Assembly (NCBI GenBank): GCA_022592445.1 | Contig: JABYQR010000053.1 | Coordinates: forward strand, 62,001 to 126,000 | Direction of reading: 5' to 3' | Source of the DNA: Cytidiella melzeri | Taxonomy: Eukaryota; Basidiomycota; Agaricomycetes; Polyporales; Irpicaceae | Length of the DNA stretch: 64,000 bases | In this document: positions 59,066 to 64,000 of the stretch, one piece after another | How the letters are laid out: each line of letters begins with the position of its first letter | Numbering within the stretch: the first letter of the stretch is position 1 | Made by a program: the position numbers and the translations under genes | Notes under the pieces: generated by a model | Database searches by the model: none | Seen by the model: only the letters and a program-made list of their open reading frames with translations | What the model was told of the DNA's origin: nothing

Positions 59066-59643
59066 AGAGTAAATGGGCAATTTTATGATGATCTTGCTTT
59101 TAGGTATTTTTCTCAAATGATCTTGTAACATACTGCAGAAACGTAGCGACTGATGGTCTTGTATTGAACTCGAGCGGAACATCCGGTATGCCCGCGATGC
59201 AGTATTAGTTGATATCTCACCCTGTGTAATCCTGTCGTATCCGTATACTTAATTCATGTAAAATCAAGTACTTATGCGCACAAAGCAATGTTTTGGCCAG
59301 GCTGAACGCGTCGCGTCGCGTAACATTGGTCACATGATCGGGTGCCGTCTTTCACCTTCGTTAATGGGCCTTTGCCTCTTGTCTCGTCTACCAACATAAG
59401 TTGTAGTATCCAACAGACCTTTTTCTTTTCACAAACCGCCGCCAAGGTCATCCTCTGCTCCCAGTGGCAGCGATACTGGGCATTCAATCATCGTGTCCCA
59501 ACTCACGTTCAAAGCCGCGGTAAGCAATCATAACGTGCACACTGTACGACAGGTCGCTGATAGCAACCTGCGAAGACTTGCAGCGGGTTATATCTCTTGC
59601 CGCCGCCGAAGAAACATACCTTGGAAACACTCACGCGCACGCT
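59066..59643. other. intergenic, probably with an unplaced 5' exon of the next gene
   Basis: An open frame in phase with the next gene extends upstream to about 59570 (CEDLQRVISLAAAEETYLGN) without an ATG. A GTAAGC donor at 59521 and a TGATAG acceptor near 59560 could attach an upstream exon, but no combination gives a clean ATG start. Confidence 0.4.
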
Positions 59644-61022
59644 ATGGAGGAGGTTGAGATGTATGACGCCTTCCAGCCACCTCCGCCGTCCCAATCGACG
59701 TTGGACTGGCTCGCCGCGGGTAGCATGCACGAGCTCGTGCCACGGATGGATGTCGTACAATGGCAGCCGTCTGAAATACCTTGCCCAGCTTTGAACAACC
59801 TGCGCCGGGAGATGATGGTTGTGGACCAGTCAGGTACGTGACATGCTTCTGCAGAACTATTTTGAACACCAATCTCGTGGCCTTAGTGACTGCTCTCTCG
59901 ACGGCGAATCATCTCTTCACGACAAGCAGTTTCCCGAGCATATCGTCAATATCGCAGACCACTTTCTCGTCCACCACGTCGTCAGCCGTGAGCTCGGCGA
60001 GCCGACGGGGATCGGAAAAATATACTCTCGGCAGACGAAAGCAAGTCAAAAGGTCCGCTACTGAGCTCACAAGCTCGATGAAAGAGGCAATCCCTGCACT
60101 AGGCAACATGCTCCAAGCTGTTTCGGTTAAGATGGATGAATCGGCGAAGTTGAAGCAACATCATATTGAGAAGAAGAGAGAACAAGCTAGCAAGCAGGTC
60201 AGAGTTCGGCCTCTGGTTAGGACACACTCAGCGCAACCTGCTCGACCTCCCAAGAGGCAAACTTTGTCGAGACACGTGAGCGAGGAGGTGCTGGGTACCG
60301 GCAGTGTCGCGTCTGGGTCGCGTGGACAGGATCGCCTGGCTGATACGGAATGGGTGTCCAGCCTGTTGCAGGCCACAGTTCGGACAAAGGAATCTGTTGT
60401 CGACGAAGTTGCGCATGAAGTGCCTTTACCGCTGGAAATGCCTACAGATGCAGCTCTAGCTGTCAGAGAAAACCGACTAAAGACACACAAGACTTCAAAG
60501 GATTCAGCGTCCATGCCTCCGCCCCCACCACCTTTGCATAACCGCCCAAAGCAACCCAAGAAGGCAGCTATCGCTCGGGATCCACCTCCACCCACATCTG
60601 TTGGTGTTGAGCAGCCAAGAGCCCAACAACCCCCCATGGCCTCCCAGTCCGCATCTCGAGCTCTACCTGCGCTCGGTATGCGTCGCGCCAACCCATATGT
60701 CGCTTCCCAGACTGCACAGCTTCAGTCATCGCAAAGCCTGCCTAGCAAGCAGCGTGGATTCAAGCCGCCCTTTGCTCGCCCTCCAGCAGCTGGGTCGCAG
60801 ACGTCGTCTACTTCCACATCCTCGACTTCGGCCAGCAGGGCTTTGTCCTCCGCGAAGGATGACTCCTCCAATACTTATCCATCCCCTTCCCCACCTAGCC
60901 GTGCGTTCTCGCGACCTCGCTCTCCGTCTCCGTCGCCAGAGGCAGACTCCAGCTACGGAGAGATCTCCTTTGACATGGACTTGGTAGAAGAGGCGATGAA
61001 ACCATACGATGTGACAGCCTAG
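59644..61022 (+). CDS. hypothetical Ser/Pro-rich protein
   Basis: I do not recognise this protein. Exons 59644-59833 and 59887-61022 join in frame (53 nt intron) and give at least 441 residues from the first in-frame ATG. The real N-terminus may lie upstream, because protein-like sequence (EDLQRVISLAAAEETYLGN) continues before it. Residues 1-60 are mixed (MEEVEMYDAFQPPPPSQS, LNNLRREMMVVDQS). Residues ~110-165 are helical and charged (SMKEAIPALGNMLQAVSVKM, then HHIEKKREQASKQVR). The rest is Pro/Ser-rich, including MPPPPPPLHN, and ends FDMDLVEEAMKPYD. No signal peptide or TM segment is present. Its composition suggests a scaffold or regulatory protein, nothing more. Confidence 0.7.
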
Positions 61023-61372
61023 GGGACATCAAAGCTTAAAAAGCATATATACTTTTGGTTCAAACTTTTACTACGTGGTACTGATTTCGCCGTACATACG
61101 CTCTTCGCAGTCTCTTATGAAGTTACAGCTCTTACGTAATCTTGTAACTCTTCATTGTTGTTTTATATGACAGCATGTAAATACCCGCCAATCCCATCCG
61201 TCGTGCATGTGCATGTGTGAAAGTGAATATTTCTATGTTCGTGAAATGGATGTACATGCGCTGGAGTTGTTGAAACGGATAGCCTATGATACAAACACTT
61301 TAATCGATTCCCCATCGCTCATACATCCTCCTCGCAGTCTTTGCATCTGGATCGGCGTAGTAGCGTTCTGCA
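61023..61372. other. intergenic, convergent 3' flanks
   Basis: A spacer of ~350 bases between the stops of the Ser/Pro-rich protein and UBC13. AT-rich 3' flank sequence only. Confidence 0.45.
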
Positions 61373-62154
61373 TCAAGCTGAAGCAAACTTCTCCGTCCAT
61401 TCTCGGCTTACTCGCTGAGCGTCCTTCTCGTTCTCCTTGTAGTGTTTGGCGACGTCCGTGGCAAGCGGGTCATCGGGGTTCGGCGCACTGAGCAGGGCTT
61501 GTATGGATAGCAGGACGGTACGGATCTGGAGTGCAGGGGACCATTTGTCTGGAAGAAGTAGCAGTGAGATTAGAAGTAAGGGTGCTGGGCGTACGATGGA
61601 TACGTGCCTTTCAAAATATCAAGACAGATACGTCCGAGCTTGTCTGGAAGAGGTGATACCGAGTGTCAGAGTAATGACCAGTAACGCCACTGGATTATGG
61701 ACAGACCGATGTTAGGGTGGTAGATCTTGGTGAGGAAACGCACTTTCGGAGGAGCCATAGGGTAGTCTTCGGGTAGAAAGAGTTCTAGATGGAATATGCC
61801 ATCTGGCGCAGAGAGATGTGTGAGAATGTGTTAGACTTCAGCTGAAGCTCAATAACGCACTCTGGAAGGGACTGCCATCAGGCCCTTGTATCGTGACATC
61901 AAAATATCTCAAGTTGTCTTCGTGAGGGGCGGCGGAGATGCCTGGGGCAGGGTCTGCGACTAGACGTTCTGTTTCCTGCAGGAAAATATAGCGAAGGCCG
62001 CGAGGATGGTCAGGGTTACTGACTGGTGCTATGCCACTAGCGATAGCGCAGGACTCGAGAGGCGCACCTTGATGATTCGCTGCGATCCAGATGAAGCATG
62101 AGCTGCTACTCGTCCTTGGGATTATTTGCGTGTACGCACCTTTGGCAAGGACAT
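61373..62154 (-). CDS. UBC13: ubiquitin-conjugating enzyme E2 Ubc13 (UBE2N)
   Basis: Six exons, 62154-62140, 62079-62068 (12 nt, R-I-I-K), 61975-61861, 61802-61707, 61643-61608 and 61548-61373, give 149 residues, close to the usual length. The product reads [20 protein letters not shown], then [37 protein letters not shown], and the active site [20 protein letters not shown] with catalytic Cys near 86. [20 protein letters not shown] follows. By family Ubc13 works with Mms2 to build Lys63-linked ubiquitin chains for DNA-damage tolerance. The junction after LDILK can only be in frame if the donor is GC (AAAG then GCACGT), so that intron is GC-AG. The intron after exon 4 has an unusual GTCTGT donor. 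It is divergent from ARG5,6 across 370 bases. Confidence 0.95.
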
Positions 62155-62524
62155 TGTGATGAAGGAGGGAGGAGATGGTGGTCAGTCGCAACGAAACGAG
62201 ACTTGCTCGCTCTCGTCGTGCACAGACACATTAGGACGCTAATTTCCCACGCCCGTGTTCAGCCCGCCAAGCTCGTGTGCCACTCGCATTCTCCGTTCGT
62301 TCATGTTTCTGGATATGAGCGGGAGTGTATATAAGACAGTTTTCGAGAAATACTCGTTGCTTGAGACTGTTTGAAGAGGCAGAGAGGGAATTTTGTGACT
62401 GTAGATGAGGGCAGAACAAGCGCCCATGCTAATGAGTCATAGACGCCTAGCGTTGCCCTCCCCCTTGCCAGCTTTTTCTCTCCTTCCTCATCGTCTTTTC
62501 TTTCTCACCAGCCTCAGCACAAAC
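62155..62524. other. divergent promoter region UBC13 / ARG5,6
   Basis: 370 bases between two start codons. A CCCTCCCCCTTG / TTTTTCTCTCCTTCC pyrimidine-rich leader precedes the ARG5,6 ATG. No TATA box is clear. Confidence 0.4.

Positions 62525-64000
<1,476 letters not shown>

Overview
This window is nuclear DNA from a filamentous basidiomycete, most likely an Agaricomycete. Genes are split by many 45-70 nt introns with GT..AG borders. Intergenic gaps are mostly 0.3-1 kb, strands are mixed with no operons, and the encoded proteins have fungal/basidiomycete architectures. These include conventional myosin II, ATG13, an ARG5,6-type acetylglutamate kinase, an ECM14-type pseudo-carboxypeptidase, F-box/LRR proteins and a GH43 glycosidase. 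I read about 26 protein-coding genes by joining exons through splice sites and reading phase. Several genes have exons too short to show as ORFs, notably Elongin C and ribosomal protein eL38.

Layout. 0-5.7 kb: a small unknown gene, a convergent F-box gene and a C2H2 zinc-finger regulator. 6.4-9.9 kb: a WW-WW-MyTH4-RhoGAP protein. 10.9-12.9 kb: a POT/PTR2 peptide transporter. 13.6-19.1 kb: a Ser/Thr-rich single-pass membrane protein, a JmjC-domain protein and a second F-box protein. 19.7-25.9 kb: ECM14-like pseudo-carboxypeptidase, ATG13 and an unknown proline-rich protein. 26.1-30.2 kb: a six-span membrane protein and a type II NADH dehydrogenase with 15 exons, both on the minus strand. 30.8-33.6 kb: a decayed coding region followed by a hierarchical tandem repeat (eight ~190 bp units in two 782 bp blocks). 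34.4-42.4 kb: the conventional myosin heavy chain, 18 exons and 2358 residues. 42.8-46.7 kb: a two-gene module (APH-like kinase followed by a DUF7770-like protein) present twice in tandem, with a fossil APH fragment between the copies. 46.9-51.3 kb: a secreted GH43 glycosidase and a third F-box protein. 51.4-64 kb: a housekeeping stretch holding eL38, Elongin C, a 1440-residue RING-H2 protein, an unknown Ser/Pro-rich protein, UBC13 and the start of ARG5,6, which runs off the right edge.

Functional themes. Ubiquitin biology is well represented: three F-box proteins, Elongin C, a RING-H2 ligase with SUMO-interaction-like motifs, and UBC13. Actomyosin and Rho signalling appear as myosin II plus the RhoGAP. 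These are co-occurrences in one window and no operon logic is implied. The accessory and most unusual part is 30.8-46.7 kb, which combines relics, nested repeats and the duplicated kinase/DUF7770 module. Splicing is also unusual in places: two GC-AG introns (directly after the start codon of eL38, and in UBC13) and exons of 3, 6, 7, 7, 12, 16, 19, 22 and 24 nt.
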